The translations under genes and the position numbers were made by a program. 64,000 nt of DNA from JALUZX01 sp964561605 (GTDB lineage: Bacteria > Planctomycetota > UBA1135 > JALUZX01): NCBI GenBank assembly GCA_964561605.1, contig CAZLQD010000037.1:7268-71267 (forward strand), read 5' to 3'. Each line of letters starts with the position of its first letter. The stretch's first letter is position 1. Shown in pieces: positions 26,295 through 35,113 of this stretch. The notes below the pieces were generated by a model that had not been told where the DNA came from, did no database searches, and worked only from the letters and a program-made list of their open reading frames with translations.

Positions 26295-27738
26295 TGCTGT
26301 ATTTCCAGAAACGGAACTGCTTCACCTTGGGGACGGTCCTGGCCTCGATCATGATCTTCTCGATCTTCGCCGCCACGTCGGGATGGAGGGCGGCCACGTC
26401 GTGTTCCTCCCGGATGTCCTTCTCCAGATCGTAGAGTTCCAGGGGGGCGTCGGGGTTTTTCTTCAGGTTCCGCTTGATCCCCTTCCACTTGCCCATCCGG
26501 ACCGCCACCTGGCCGCCGTAGCCGGCGAAATCCCAGAAGAGGTATTCGTGCTTCTTCTGTTCATGCGGTCTTCCGAGAAGGGTGGGGAGAAAGCTGATCC
26601 CGTCGATCCCCTTGGGAGGGGACACCCCGGCGATCTCCGCGATGGTGGGCATCACGTCCCAGAAGGCCGAGGGGAGGTGGGTCACCGTGCCGGGCCGGAT
26701 CTTCCCCTTCCACCGGGCGATCATGGGCGAACGGATCCCCCCCTCCTTCACGCTGCCCTTGAGGCCCGTGAAGGGCTTGTTGGACTCGAAGAAGTAGGAG
26801 TCCGAGCCGCCGAGACGGTTGTAGGTGGGGCCGTTGTCCGAGGCGAACATGATGATCGTGTCCTCGGCGAGCCCCAGGTCCTCGACGAGTTTGACGATCT
26901 GGCCGATGTGGTGGTCCATGCGGGTCACCATCGCGGCGTAGGTCGCCCTGGGATGCTCGCACGGCAGATAGCCCCGGCCGCCCTTGTAGGGAGGATCGGG
27001 CCACTTGCCCAGGTACTCCTTCAGGGAATCCTCGGGGACCTGGAGGGCCAGGTGGGGGACCGTCGTGGCGTAATAGAGGAAGAAGGGCCGGTCCTTGTTC
27101 TCCTCGATGAACTTGAGGGCCTCGTCCCGGAAGAGGTCCGGGGCGTAGTATTTCCCCGTCAGTCCGCGGGTGTTCCCCTTGAGCCACACCTTCTTCTGGT
27201 TCTTCCACAGGTAACGCGGATAGTAGTTGTGGGCCTGCCGCTGGCAGTGGAACCCGAAGAAGAGATCGAAGCCCTGGTAGTTCGGGTCCCCGGAAGAACC
27301 GTGGTAGCCCAGCCCCCACTTCCCGATACATGCCGTAGCGTAACCAGCCGGCTTGAGCATCTCGGCGATGGTCACCTCGGAGGCGGGGATGGGCTCCTGG
27401 CCCTCGGGCCGGATCTCCTTGTTGTCCCGGATGTAGGCGTGGCCCAGGTGCTTGCCCGTCAACAGGGTGCACCGGGAGGGGGCGCAGACCGGGGCGCCGG
27501 CGTAGTGATCGGTGAACTTCATCCCCTCGGCGCAGAGCTTGTCGATGTTGGGAGTCCGGATCTTTTCCTGGCCGTAACAGCCGAGCTCGTGGTAACCCAG
27601 GTCGTCGGCCAGGATGTAGATGATGTTGGGCTTCCTGCCCTTCCCGCCGCCCCTGGACCCGCCGGGGGCCTTGCAGGCTCCGACCACGGCGCCCCCGAGG
27701 GCCGCCCCGGCGACCTTGAGAAAATCACGTCTCCTCAT
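26287..27738 (-). CDS. Tat-exported lipoprotein sulfatase, FGly type (tandem copy 2)
   Basis: A 483-residue paralogue of the next gene; long stretches are identical, including 'HLALQVPEDSLKEYLGKWPD', so the pair arose by tandem duplication. Tat signal RRRDFLKVAGAA plus lipobox (VVGAC) again suggests an anchored periplasmic protein. Cys85 in VCAPSRCTLLTG is the formylglycine position; ILADDLGYHELGC and FASDNGPTY give the metal site. Its start codon overlaps the stop of the GH20 gene (ATGA), and its own end overlaps the following sulfatase by eight bases. Such coupling suggests all three act on the same sulfated amino-sugar polymer. Confidence 0.95.
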   Translation of the reverse strand: MRRRDFLKVAGAALGGAVVGACKAPGGSRGGGKGRKPNIIYILADDLGYHELGCYGQEKIRTPNIDKLCAEGMKFTDHYAGAPVCAPSRCTLLTGKHLGHAYIRDNKEIRPEGQEPIPASEVTIAEMLKPAGYATACIGKWGLGYHGSSGDPNYQGFDLFFGFHCQRQAHNYYPRYLWKNQKKVWLKGNTRGLTGKYYAPDLFRDEALKFIEENKDRPFFLYYATTVPHLALQVPEDSLKEYLGKWPDPPYKGGRGYLPCEHPRATYAAMVTRMDHHIGQIVKLVEDLGLAEDTIIMFASDNGPTYNRLGGSDSYFFESNKPFTGLKGSVKEGGIRSPMIARWKGKIRPGTVTHLPSAFWDVMPTIAEIAGVSPPKGIDGISFLPTLLGRPHEQKKHEYLFWDFAGYGGQVAVRMGKWKGIKRNLKKNPDAPLELYDLEKDIREEHDVAALHPDVAAKIEKIMIEARTVPKVKQFRFWKYSNG

Positions 27739-29831
27739 CTCGATCCATCCTTTCCTTTGAAGGCCGAATAGGTGAGCCCCCGGGGCTCACGCACCCGTTT
27801 CCCGTCCCAGGAGACGGGGATGGCCGTAAAACACCACTTGCGGTTGCGGCGCCCCTTCCACTTTCCCGCCGGGGCCTTCACCAGGACCTGGTTCCAACCC
27901 TTGCGGAAATGCACCCTGCAAGGCGGCCGGTTCACGTAGGTCTCGTTGGTGATCTCCACTTCGTACGAGGCCCATCCCCGGATCCCCGGGTGGTTCCACC
28001 TGGGGGGAGGGATGGGTTTTCCGTTGAGCCAGACCCGGCTCTCCATCCAGCTCCACTTTCCAAGCGGCGGGTTTCCGGCGCCGCTCCTCCCTCCCGAGAG
28101 GGAGGTCGTGTTGAAGTTGATCCACATCCAGCCGTCCCGCTCCCGGTCCGAGTGGATCCAGGTGAGGCCGTAGACCGTCCCTTCCTTGGCGCCGGGAATC
28201 CAGGAGGGAAACCCGAAGAAGTGGCGGATGTGGATGGTCCCGCCCCAGGCCAGCTCCTTGCGCCACCTGTAGACCTTGCCGTCCACAGTATAGCTCTCCC
28301 GGATCTCCTTCTCCACCGGGAAGGATCGCTCCAGGTTTCCCTTGTGGTCGAAGGGGCCGATGAGCCGCCAGGGGAGGTCGGTCTGCCTCACGCAGGGGAA
28401 GGGCTCGTTCCGGAAGAACCGGTCCCTGAAGGCCAGGAGGCGGTCCTCGAAATCCCGGAACCTCCGCCACTGGGCCGTTCCCTTGGGGGGAAGCTTGGCC
28501 CAGTAATCCCTGCCGGAGACCTTCCTGCCCCTCCAGGTCGACTCGGCCCAGGCCAGGAGGGCCGGGTAGAAGGCGGTGATCCTCAAGGCGTCCTCCTGGC
28601 GGGCGATCCGGGTGTCGGGCCAGTAGCAGAGGATCCCTCCCATGGCCTGGTCGTCGTCGTGGGGCCTGAGACAGGGCTGGAGGAAGAAGTAGCGGATCGG
28701 GGCGATCAAGGGATCCACGTGGTTCAAGTAGGTGAAGCGTGAATCGAAGTACCGGACCCCGGGAAGCTCCTTGGGCCGGCGGGACCAGAGCTGGGTGATC
28801 ACCTTCGAATCGGGGATGGGGCCCCCGGGACGCCAGACCACCGCCTCCTTTCCGTGGGAGCGGACGGCACGGACCATGCGGGGGATGAAATCCTTCATCT
28901 TGATCCGGACCTCGTCGGAGCCCAGGTGGAAGTAGGGCCCGGGAAAGACCTTGCACCAGTCGGCGATCTCCCCTTCCAGGATCTCCGCTCCCCGGGGGGT
29001 CTGCATGGTGACCCCGAAGACCTTCTTGAAGTACTGGCTGTGGCCGGGCATGTCCATCTCGGGCATGACCAGGACCCCCCGGTCCCTGCAGAAGGCCACG
29101 AACTTTCGCAACTGGTCGAAGGTATAGAACTTGCCGGGGTGCCTGGTCGGCCTGTAGCTCGAGGGGGCGTTCAGTTCGGGATGCCTCCTGCTCTCCACCC
29201 TCCAACCGGGGTTGTCCGTCAAGTGCATGTGGAAGAGGTTGATCTTGTACCGGGCCAGGATGTCGATCTGGTGCTCCAGGAAGGGGATGGTCTGGAAGTT
29301 CCGGCCCACGTCGTGCATGAAGCCCCTCCACCGGTAGGCCGGCCAGTCCAGGATGGAGCAGGCCTTCACCCGGGGTTCACCTCCAGCCTTCTGGATGAGC
29401 TGGCGGAGGGTCTGGACGGCGTAGAAGAAGCCCGCCGTGGCGGATGCCCGAACCAGGATCCGGCCGCCCCCCGCCTCGAGGCTGTAGGCCTGGGCGGCGT
29501 TCCTGGGGACCTTCACAGGGGCCGTGCGGAAGGACAGGACGCAGGAAGGAGCCTCCTCCCCCGGAGGCAGGATCCGGACCCCGGCCTTCTCCAGGACCCC
29601 CCGGAGATCCCTCTCCACGAAAGAGGTCCAAGCCCCGCCTCTCCCCGGAAGGTCGAGGCGCACCCTGGAAAGGGAGAGGGCTCCCTCCTTCCATTGAAGT
29701 CGCCTCGGGAGGGGGATCAAAGCCGGTTCGGAGACCGGAGGGGCTTCCGGTCCCGTCCCGGGCTGGGGACATCCCGAAAGGAGGAAGAGGGAAAAGAAAG
29801 CCGCCGGGAGAGAAAAGATGTTTCGCACCAT
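27735..29831 (-). CDS. GH20 beta-N-acetylhexosaminidase lipoprotein
   Basis: GH20 enzymes remove terminal beta-linked GlcNAc or GalNAc by substrate-assisted catalysis. The 698-residue protein has a lipoprotein signal (FSLFLLSGC), an N-terminal alpha/beta GH20b domain (to about residue 155), and the TIM barrel from about 165 with 'RWRGFMHDVGRNF', 'HLTDNPGWRVE', and the catalytic pair Asp306-Glu307 in HLGSDEV. About 200 C-terminal residues form a beta-sandwich ('IHIRHFFGFPSW', 'GWNQVLVKAPAG') similar to galactose-binding folds. ATG 29831 gives the cleanest signal peptide; ATG 29855 is an alternative. It is first in an operon with two sulfatases. Confidence 0.92.
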   Translation of the reverse strand: MVRNIFSLPAAFFSLFLLSGCPQPGTGPEAPPVSEPALIPLPRRLQWKEGALSLSRVRLDLPGRGGAWTSFVERDLRGVLEKAGVRILPPGEEAPSCVLSFRTAPVKVPRNAAQAYSLEAGGGRILVRASATAGFFYAVQTLRQLIQKAGGEPRVKACSILDWPAYRWRGFMHDVGRNFQTIPFLEHQIDILARYKINLFHMHLTDNPGWRVESRRHPELNAPSSYRPTRHPGKFYTFDQLRKFVAFCRDRGVLVMPEMDMPGHSQYFKKVFGVTMQTPRGAEILEGEIADWCKVFPGPYFHLGSDEVRIKMKDFIPRMVRAVRSHGKEAVVWRPGGPIPDSKVITQLWSRRPKELPGVRYFDSRFTYLNHVDPLIAPIRYFFLQPCLRPHDDDQAMGGILCYWPDTRIARQEDALRITAFYPALLAWAESTWRGRKVSGRDYWAKLPPKGTAQWRRFRDFEDRLLAFRDRFFRNEPFPCVRQTDLPWRLIGPFDHKGNLERSFPVEKEIRESYTVDGKVYRWRKELAWGGTIHIRHFFGFPSWIPGAKEGTVYGLTWIHSDRERDGWMWINFNTTSLSGGRSGAGNPPLGKWSWMESRVWLNGKPIPPPRWNHPGIRGWASYEVEITNETYVNRPPCRVHFRKGWNQVLVKAPAGKWKGRRNRKWCFTAIPVSWDGKRVREPRGLTYSAFKGKDGSR

Positions 29832-29910
29832 CCAGCCATGACTCCAGGATTCCATGCCAGGGGGAACCCTGGAATCATGCTCCCCGGCCGGGTCCGGTCA
29901 AGGCCGAGCC

Positions 29911-32010
29911 TCAGGAACCTCCTTCCTGGAAGACCTTCTCCCTGGCCTGCTCCCCCTCCCGGAGTCCTTCGATGGGGATCCTCAGGATGAAGGTGGATCC
30001 CTTGCCCACCTCCGATTCCACCCGGACCTCCCCGCCGTGCTTCTGGGTGATCACCGAGTAGACCAGGGAGAGCCCCTGGCCCGTCCCCTTCCCCACGGGC
30101 TTCGTGGTGAAGAAGGGTTCGAAGATCTTGTCCCGGATCTCCTCGGGGATCCCCGTTCCCGTATCCTGGACACGGATCTCGGCCCAATTCCCGTCCTTCC
30201 TGGTGGTCACGGTGATCTTCCCCTTCTTTCCCGACTCTTCCCGGACCACGTCCCCGATGGCGTGGGCCGCGTTCACGATGAGGTTCAGGATCACCTGGTT
30301 GAAATCCCCGCTGAAGCACCGGACCAGGGGCAGGTCGGGGTCCAGGTGGGTCTCCAGGTCGGAGACGTACTTCCACTCGTTCCTTGCGATGGTCACCGTG
30401 CTCTGCACGGCCTTGTTCAAGTCCGTCGGCTCCTGGACGGCCGACCCGGGATGGGAGAAGTCCTTCATGGCCCGGACGATCTTGGCCACCCGCCCCAGGC
30501 CCTCCAGGGACTGGTCGATGGCCTTGGGCACCTCCTCCCTGAGGAATTCCATGTCCAGGTCCTCCAGGAGCCCCCGAAACCTCTCCTTCAAACCCTCGGG
30601 AACCTCCTCTCCGAATTCCTCGAGGACCAACTTCTCCACCTCCTCCACGAAACGGAGGAGGTCCATCCCGGACTCCTTGAGAAACATGGTGTTGTCCGAG
30701 ACGTACTGGGTCGGGGTGTTGATCTCGTGGGCGATCCCCGCCGCCAGGCGCCCTACGGACTCGAGCTTCTGGGCCTGGAAGAGCTGGGTCTCGAGCTGTT
30801 TCTTCTCCGTAACGTCCTGGACCACACCGGCCATCCTCAAGGGAGCGCCCGTCTCGTCCCGGTCGATTACCCTTCCCCGAACATGGAACCACCGCCACCC
30901 GCCCCCTGCCGTGCGGAGCCGTCCTTCCCAGTCGAAGACCTCCTTCCGCCCCTCCAGGTTCTCCTCCATGCAGGAGATCATTCCATCCCGGTCCTCCGGG
31001 TGGGCCAGGTCCTGGAAATCCTGAAGGGTCCACCTCTCCTCTCCCCCCTTCTTCTCCAGGGAAGAGAGGAACTGGCCGTCCGCCACGACCGTCCCTTCGC
31101 GGATCTCCCAGGTCCAGGTACCCAGGCCGGCCCCCTTCAACACCATCTCCAGCCGCTCCTCGCCCTTCCGGAGCTTCTCCTGGGCCTCCCTGAGAATCAG
31201 GGCGTCCCCCAGGATGTCCGCCGTGAGAAGGAGGAAATTCCCCTCCTCGGCGCTGAAATGCTCCGCCTCTTTTCTAAAAACCGCAATTATTCCATAGGGC
31301 CCGTCCTCCCCGGGCACGGCGACGCAAAGCCCGGCCCGGAAACCGTGTTCCGCCGCGTGGGGCGAAGCCTCCCCCCTGGGTCCCTCCCGTCCCGCCGTCC
31401 ACCTGTGGAAGCCTTCCCCCCGGAGCCCGAAGGTTTCCAGGTATCTAGGGTCCGCCGGGAACCGCAGGGTCCCCACCAGGCCGTCCCTCCAACCAAGGCC
31501 CTCCTCGAGGAAGAAGAAGTTCTCCCCTCCGTCGTAGGAGAGGACCTCCACGGCGTCCACCTTCATGGTCTCCTTGAGCAGTTCCACCGCCTCGGCGAGA
31601 AGTTCCTTGAATGTCCCCGCCGAGAGGGCCAGCTTGGCCAGGCCCGCCAGGACGGACTGGTAGAAGAGGTCCTTCCTGGCGGCCTTCTCGCTACGGGCCA
31701 TCTCCCGGATGTCCTCCCTCACCCGGTCCAACTCCACCAGGAGCCCCCGGTTCTTCCGGGCCAGGAAGAAGAACGTGGCCAGGACGGCGAGTAGCGAGGT
31801 GAAGGAGAGAAATGCCAGCATCGTGGAAATCCCCCCCATCTCGGAGTCGGTGGGAGGAAGGGAGAAGAAGTGGGTCTGGACCAGGAAAAAGGAAAGGAGG
31901 GCCGCCCCTGCGAGGAGGGCCCAGCCGCTCCACGCCGGCAGCCGCTTGTTCCGCATTCCCGAAATTTGCATGTTCGATTCCCCTTCTCCAGAAAACCTGA
32001 ATTCCCTCAT
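29911..32010 (-). CDS. membrane sensor histidine kinase (2 TM, GAF, PAS, HisKA, HATPase)
   Basis: A 699-residue kinase. Two membrane helices lie near residues 26-46 and 60-82, a GAF-like region near 115-290 ('GTFKELLAEAVELLKETM'), a PAS/PAC domain near 295-415 ('WRWFHVRGRVIDRDETG'), then the H-box with His428 (AGIAHEINTPTQYV) and the ATPase domain with N box 'LNLIVNAAHAIGD', G1 'DTGTGIP' and G2 'GTGQGLSLVYSV'. The unusual 'NTPTQY' after the His and a long acidic insert in the dimerisation helices place it among hybrid-operon kinases. The start overlaps the upstream stop (ATGA); ATG 31971 has a better ribosome-binding site and is a real alternative. It is last of a four-gene signalling operon. 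Confidence 0.93.
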   Translation of the reverse strand: MREFRFSGEGESNMQISGMRNKRLPAWSGWALLAGAALLSFFLVQTHFFSLPPTDSEMGGISTMLAFLSFTSLLAVLATFFFLARKNRGLLVELDRVREDIREMARSEKAARKDLFYQSVLAGLAKLALSAGTFKELLAEAVELLKETMKVDAVEVLSYDGGENFFFLEEGLGWRDGLVGTLRFPADPRYLETFGLRGEGFHRWTAGREGPRGEASPHAAEHGFRAGLCVAVPGEDGPYGIIAVFRKEAEHFSAEEGNFLLLTADILGDALILREAQEKLRKGEERLEMVLKGAGLGTWTWEIREGTVVADGQFLSSLEKKGGEERWTLQDFQDLAHPEDRDGMISCMEENLEGRKEVFDWEGRLRTAGGGWRWFHVRGRVIDRDETGAPLRMAGVVQDVTEKKQLETQLFQAQKLESVGRLAAGIAHEINTPTQYVSDNTMFLKESGMDLLRFVEEVEKLVLEEFGEEVPEGLKERFRGLLEDLDMEFLREEVPKAIDQSLEGLGRVAKIVRAMKDFSHPGSAVQEPTDLNKAVQSTVTIARNEWKYVSDLETHLDPDLPLVRCFSGDFNQVILNLIVNAAHAIGDVVREESGKKGKITVTTRKDGNWAEIRVQDTGTGIPEEIRDKIFEPFFTTKPVGKGTGQGLSLVYSVITQKHGGEVRVESEVGKGSTFILRIPIEGLREGEQAREKVFQEGGS

Positions 32011-32540
32011 CGCAGGGCCGATTCGGGGTCCCAGGGGGTCTCGTCGATCAGGATGGCTCCGTCCTCGTCCCGCCGCACGCGGGTGATTCCCGGAGATTCC
32101 GCCTCCAGCCTGTCCAGGAGGCCCTTCTGGCGCTCAACGACCTCCCTGAGCCTGCGGTTCTCCTCCAGGAGCTTGTACTGTTCGATGGCCAGCCTTACGG
32201 CCATCATGATCTCCACCTTTCTCACGGGCTTGACCAGGAAGCGGTAGATCTGGCCCTCGTTTATGGCCTTCAGGGCCGCCTCCAGGCTCGCGTTTCCCGT
32301 GAGGATGATCCGCATCACCTCGGGGTGTTCGATCCGGATCCGCCCCATCAACTCCGTTCCGGTCATCCCCGGCATGTTCTCGTCGCTCACCACGACGGCC
32401 ACCTTCCGCTCGGCGAGGATCTTCAAGGCCTCCTCTCCCGAGTGGGCCTCCAGGATGGTGTAAGGCTCGTTGCGCAATCTCCTCTTCAAGCCCTCCGTCA
32501 GGGAAGGATCGTCGTCCACGAGCAAAACGAGCGGTTTCAT
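32007..32540 (-). CDS. single-domain response regulator with coiled-coil tail
   Basis: A 177-residue protein: receiver domain (residues 1-125) with acidic pocket DDD at 9-11, phospho-acceptor Asp53 (VVSDENMPG), switch Thr in ILTG and Lys in VKPVRK. After it comes a helical, charged segment ('YKLLEENRRLREVVERQKGLLDRLEAE', in part a coiled coil) and a short acidic end. No DNA-binding or enzymatic output domain is present, so it probably acts by protein contact, perhaps with the kinase encoded next. ATG 32540 follows GGAGGGAGAG and overlaps the upstream stop (ATGA). Confidence 0.92.
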   Translation of the reverse strand: MKPLVLLVDDDPSLTEGLKRRLRNEPYTILEAHSGEEALKILAERKVAVVVSDENMPGMTGTELMGRIRIEHPEVMRIILTGNASLEAALKAINEGQIYRFLVKPVRKVEIMMAVRLAIEQYKLLEENRRLREVVERQKGLLDRLEAESPGITRVRRDEDGAILIDETPWDPESALR

Positions 32541-33721
32541 CTCTCTCTCCCTCCCCTCCCGATGGAAAGCGCGGGTTCTTCCTCTTCCTCTTCTTCGTCG
32601 ACGATCACCCTGAAAGGCTCCTTGATCCCAACCCCCCCGGCGAAACCGCGAAGCCTTTCGATTACGGCCACGTTGACCTCCTGCCCCTTCGGGGCGAGCA
32701 GGATCCCATTCTGGGCGTATACGTTCTCGTCCAGGACCATGGAGACCCTGAGTTCCTTCAGCCCAACCAGCCTGGTGGTAGCCTTGAAACCTCCCTTGGC
32801 CTCGATCTTGCCCGCCGCCTCCAGGAGGAAGCCGGGGAAGGCCGCCTTCTCCTTCCGCAACTCCTCCAGGGCGGCGCGAGGCTCCTTCTCCATGGCGATC
32901 TTCTGGTCCAGGGCCGTGGCCAGCCGGATCAGCTGGGCCCCCAGGAGAACCGGGTCGGAACGGATCTTCCCGGACTCCGGGGGACTTTCGTACTGGCCCT
33001 CCACCATGGCGGCCACCTCCTCCATCCTGGGGATCCGCTTGAGGAGGGACGCCGCCACCTGGGGGTGCCGGCCGTAGAGATCCCTCTCCTCCGCCGTCAG
33101 AGGTCTTCCCGCCAGGACCTTGTCCAAGGTCTCCTGGGAAAGGGTCACGCAACCCAGGTGGGAGAGAAGGGCGGCCACCTCGAAACGCCACCGGTTCTCC
33201 AGGCCCAGGACCCGGGCCAACTGGGAGACGTATTTCTTGATCCTCGAGGCCCGGCTGAAGGCGTTTGGATTGACCATGGAGAGGACCTCCACCAGGACCT
33301 TCACCGCCCCGGAAAGGGTCTTCTCCAGGAGTTCCTTCTCCGCCGTGACCAGGTCGAATTGATCCAGGGCGTCCTCCAGGGCCTTGATCATCCTGGTCGG
33401 GGGGCAGGGCTTGGTGAGGAAACGGAAGATGTTGCTCTCGTTCACCGCCTCCATGGCCGCCTCGAGATCGGCGAAGCCTGTGAGCATGAGCCGCACGGTC
33501 TCGGGGCTCATTTCCCGGATCTTCCCCAGGAACTCGATGCCGTTCATCCCGGGCATCCGGAGATCCGAAACTACCACACCGAAGGGACCTTCCTTCTCGA
33601 AGACCGCCAGGCCCTCTTCCCCCCCCACGGCGGTCCTGATGTCGAAACGCTTGCGGGTCTGCCTCTGCACCGCCGCCAGCAGGTTGGGCTCGTCGTCCAC
33701 GAAAAGGATGGCTCTCTTCAT
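32537..33721 (-). CDS. response regulator with degenerate HD-GYP-like domain
   Basis: A 394-residue protein. Receiver domain at residues 1-125 with phospho-acceptor Asp53 (VVSDLRMPG). Residues about 135-300 resemble an HD/HD-GYP domain in helix layout, but the HD metal pair reads His188-Leu189 in 'LLSHLGCVTL', and where HHE would stand the sequence is 'VEGQYESPP'. It is therefore probably not a cyclic-di-GMP phosphodiesterase. A C-terminal part (about 310-394) contains 'NVYAQNGILLAPKGQEV', a small beta domain, and ends with a run of Glu. ATG 33721 has GGAAGAGG upstream and overlaps the preceding stop by four bases. Confidence 0.85.
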   Translation of the reverse strand: MKRAILFVDDEPNLLAAVQRQTRKRFDIRTAVGGEEGLAVFEKEGPFGVVVSDLRMPGMNGIEFLGKIREMSPETVRLMLTGFADLEAAMEAVNESNIFRFLTKPCPPTRMIKALEDALDQFDLVTAEKELLEKTLSGAVKVLVEVLSMVNPNAFSRASRIKKYVSQLARVLGLENRWRFEVAALLSHLGCVTLSQETLDKVLAGRPLTAEERDLYGRHPQVAASLLKRIPRMEEVAAMVEGQYESPPESGKIRSDPVLLGAQLIRLATALDQKIAMEKEPRAALEELRKEKAAFPGFLLEAAGKIEAKGGFKATTRLVGLKELRVSMVLDENVYAQNGILLAPKGQEVNVAVIERLRGFAGGVGIKEPFRVIVDEEEEEEEPALSIGRGGRER

Positions 33722-34941
33722 TTGGCCTCTTCCGTGCAGGATTCCAGTTGCTCCAGGACCAGTTCCCTCCAGGACGCCGCCCTTTCCGCCAGCCCCAGTC
33801 CCTCCAGGTAATCCAGGTCGATCTCGGGAGGTGGCTCCTCCCCCTCGTCCTCCCGGGAGGCGGCCCTCTCCAGGGCGGCGGCGGCGTGGACCGCCGTCAA
33901 GGCCGAGAATCCCTCCTGTTCCGCCAGGGAGGGGTGGTGGTGGAAGGCGATGGCCGCGACCACCGACCCGGGAAGCCCCCAGAGTTCCATCAAGTAGGCC
34001 CCCACCGGCCCGTGGCTCACGCCGAACTCGGCCTTCTCCTCCTCCACCGCCCAGAAGCAGTCCCCCCCGGCGGCCTCCACGACGCGGGCGAACCGCTCCG
34101 GGAATCCACTCGCCAGGATCACCTTACCGCAATCGGCCAGGAGGCCCGCAGTGTAGGCCTCGTCGGCGGCCTTCTTCTCCCCCGTCTCCTTCAAGGCGAT
34201 CGCCCTCGCCAGCTTCGCCAGGAGGAGGCTCTTGTCCCAGAGGGCGTCCAGCTTGAAGCGCCTCATGAGCTCGGGACTCAGTGCCTGGAAGACCTGGACC
34301 GTGAGGATCAGGGAGGTGACGGTATTCAGTCCCAGCAGGTTCACGGCGACACCCGGGTTGGTCACCTCCTGGCTGAGGCCGAAGTAGGCCGAGTTTACGA
34401 GCTTCAGGATCTGGGCGGTCATGCCGGGGTCCTTGGAGATGGCCTCCCCCACGTCGGCCAGGGAGGCCGTCGGGGAGTTCACCTTCTCCATGACCTCCGT
34501 GTACAGGGATGGGAGGCTGGGAAGCGTCGTGAGTCCGCCGAGGAGCTTCTTCAGGGTCTCCTCCTTGAAGAGCTCCTTGAAGACCCGGATGGACTGGATG
34601 GTCCGGCGGATCTCCTCGGGATCGCTCGGCTTGGAGAGGAACTGGTGGGAAGGACCGACGGAGCGGACGATCTTCTCCTGGTCGGACTGGCCGGAAAGGA
34701 TGATCCGGACCATGTCGGGGTATTTCTCCCGGATCGTGGAGAGGAGTTCCGCCCCGTCGATCCCGGGCATCCTCATGTCCGAGACGATGACGTCGAACTC
34801 CTCCTTCTCCAGGATCTCCAGGGCCTCCTTCCCGGACTGGGCGAAGGCCAGGCGCCACTCCTTCCGGAAGGGACGGAGCATCCGCTTGAGCCCTTCCAGG
34901 ATCCGCTTCTCGTCGTCAACGAACAAAATCCGCAAGCCCAT
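33718..34941 (-). CDS. response regulator with HDOD output domain
   Basis: A 407-residue protein. The receiver domain (1-120) has phospho-acceptor Asp55 (VIVSDMRMPG), switch Ser in ILSGQS and Lys in LSKPSD. Residues about 140-345 are an HDOD domain, the non-catalytic HD relative common in signalling proteins: 'LPSLPSLYTEVMEKVN', 'SKDPGMTAQILKLVNSAYFG', 'LLADCGKVIL' and 'FHHHPSLAE'. HDOD domains act as protein-interaction modules. It is the first gene of the operon; three further genes follow, each overlapping its predecessor by ATGA. Confidence 0.92.
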   Translation of the reverse strand: MGLRILFVDDEKRILEGLKRMLRPFRKEWRLAFAQSGKEALEILEKEEFDVIVSDMRMPGIDGAELLSTIREKYPDMVRIILSGQSDQEKIVRSVGPSHQFLSKPSDPEEIRRTIQSIRVFKELFKEETLKKLLGGLTTLPSLPSLYTEVMEKVNSPTASLADVGEAISKDPGMTAQILKLVNSAYFGLSQEVTNPGVAVNLLGLNTVTSLILTVQVFQALSPELMRRFKLDALWDKSLLLAKLARAIALKETGEKKAADEAYTAGLLADCGKVILASGFPERFARVVEAAGGDCFWAVEEEKAEFGVSHGPVGAYLMELWGLPGSVVAAIAFHHHPSLAEQEGFSALTAVHAAAALERAASREDEGEEPPPEIDLDYLEGLGLAERAASWRELVLEQLESCTEEAK

Positions 34942-35113
34942 GACGGCCTCCCGGCCGGGTCCGGCCGCCTCCCCTTCGCCGGGGAGGGTCCCGGCCTCGA
35001 CTTTCCGCTTTTCGGAGACAGCCGGAAAAACCTTGAGGGAATCCAGCCGCTCGGGGCCGGAAGAGGAGCCTCAACCTGGAAATTCCGGGCCTTTTCGTCT
35101 TGCCGGGGTGAAG

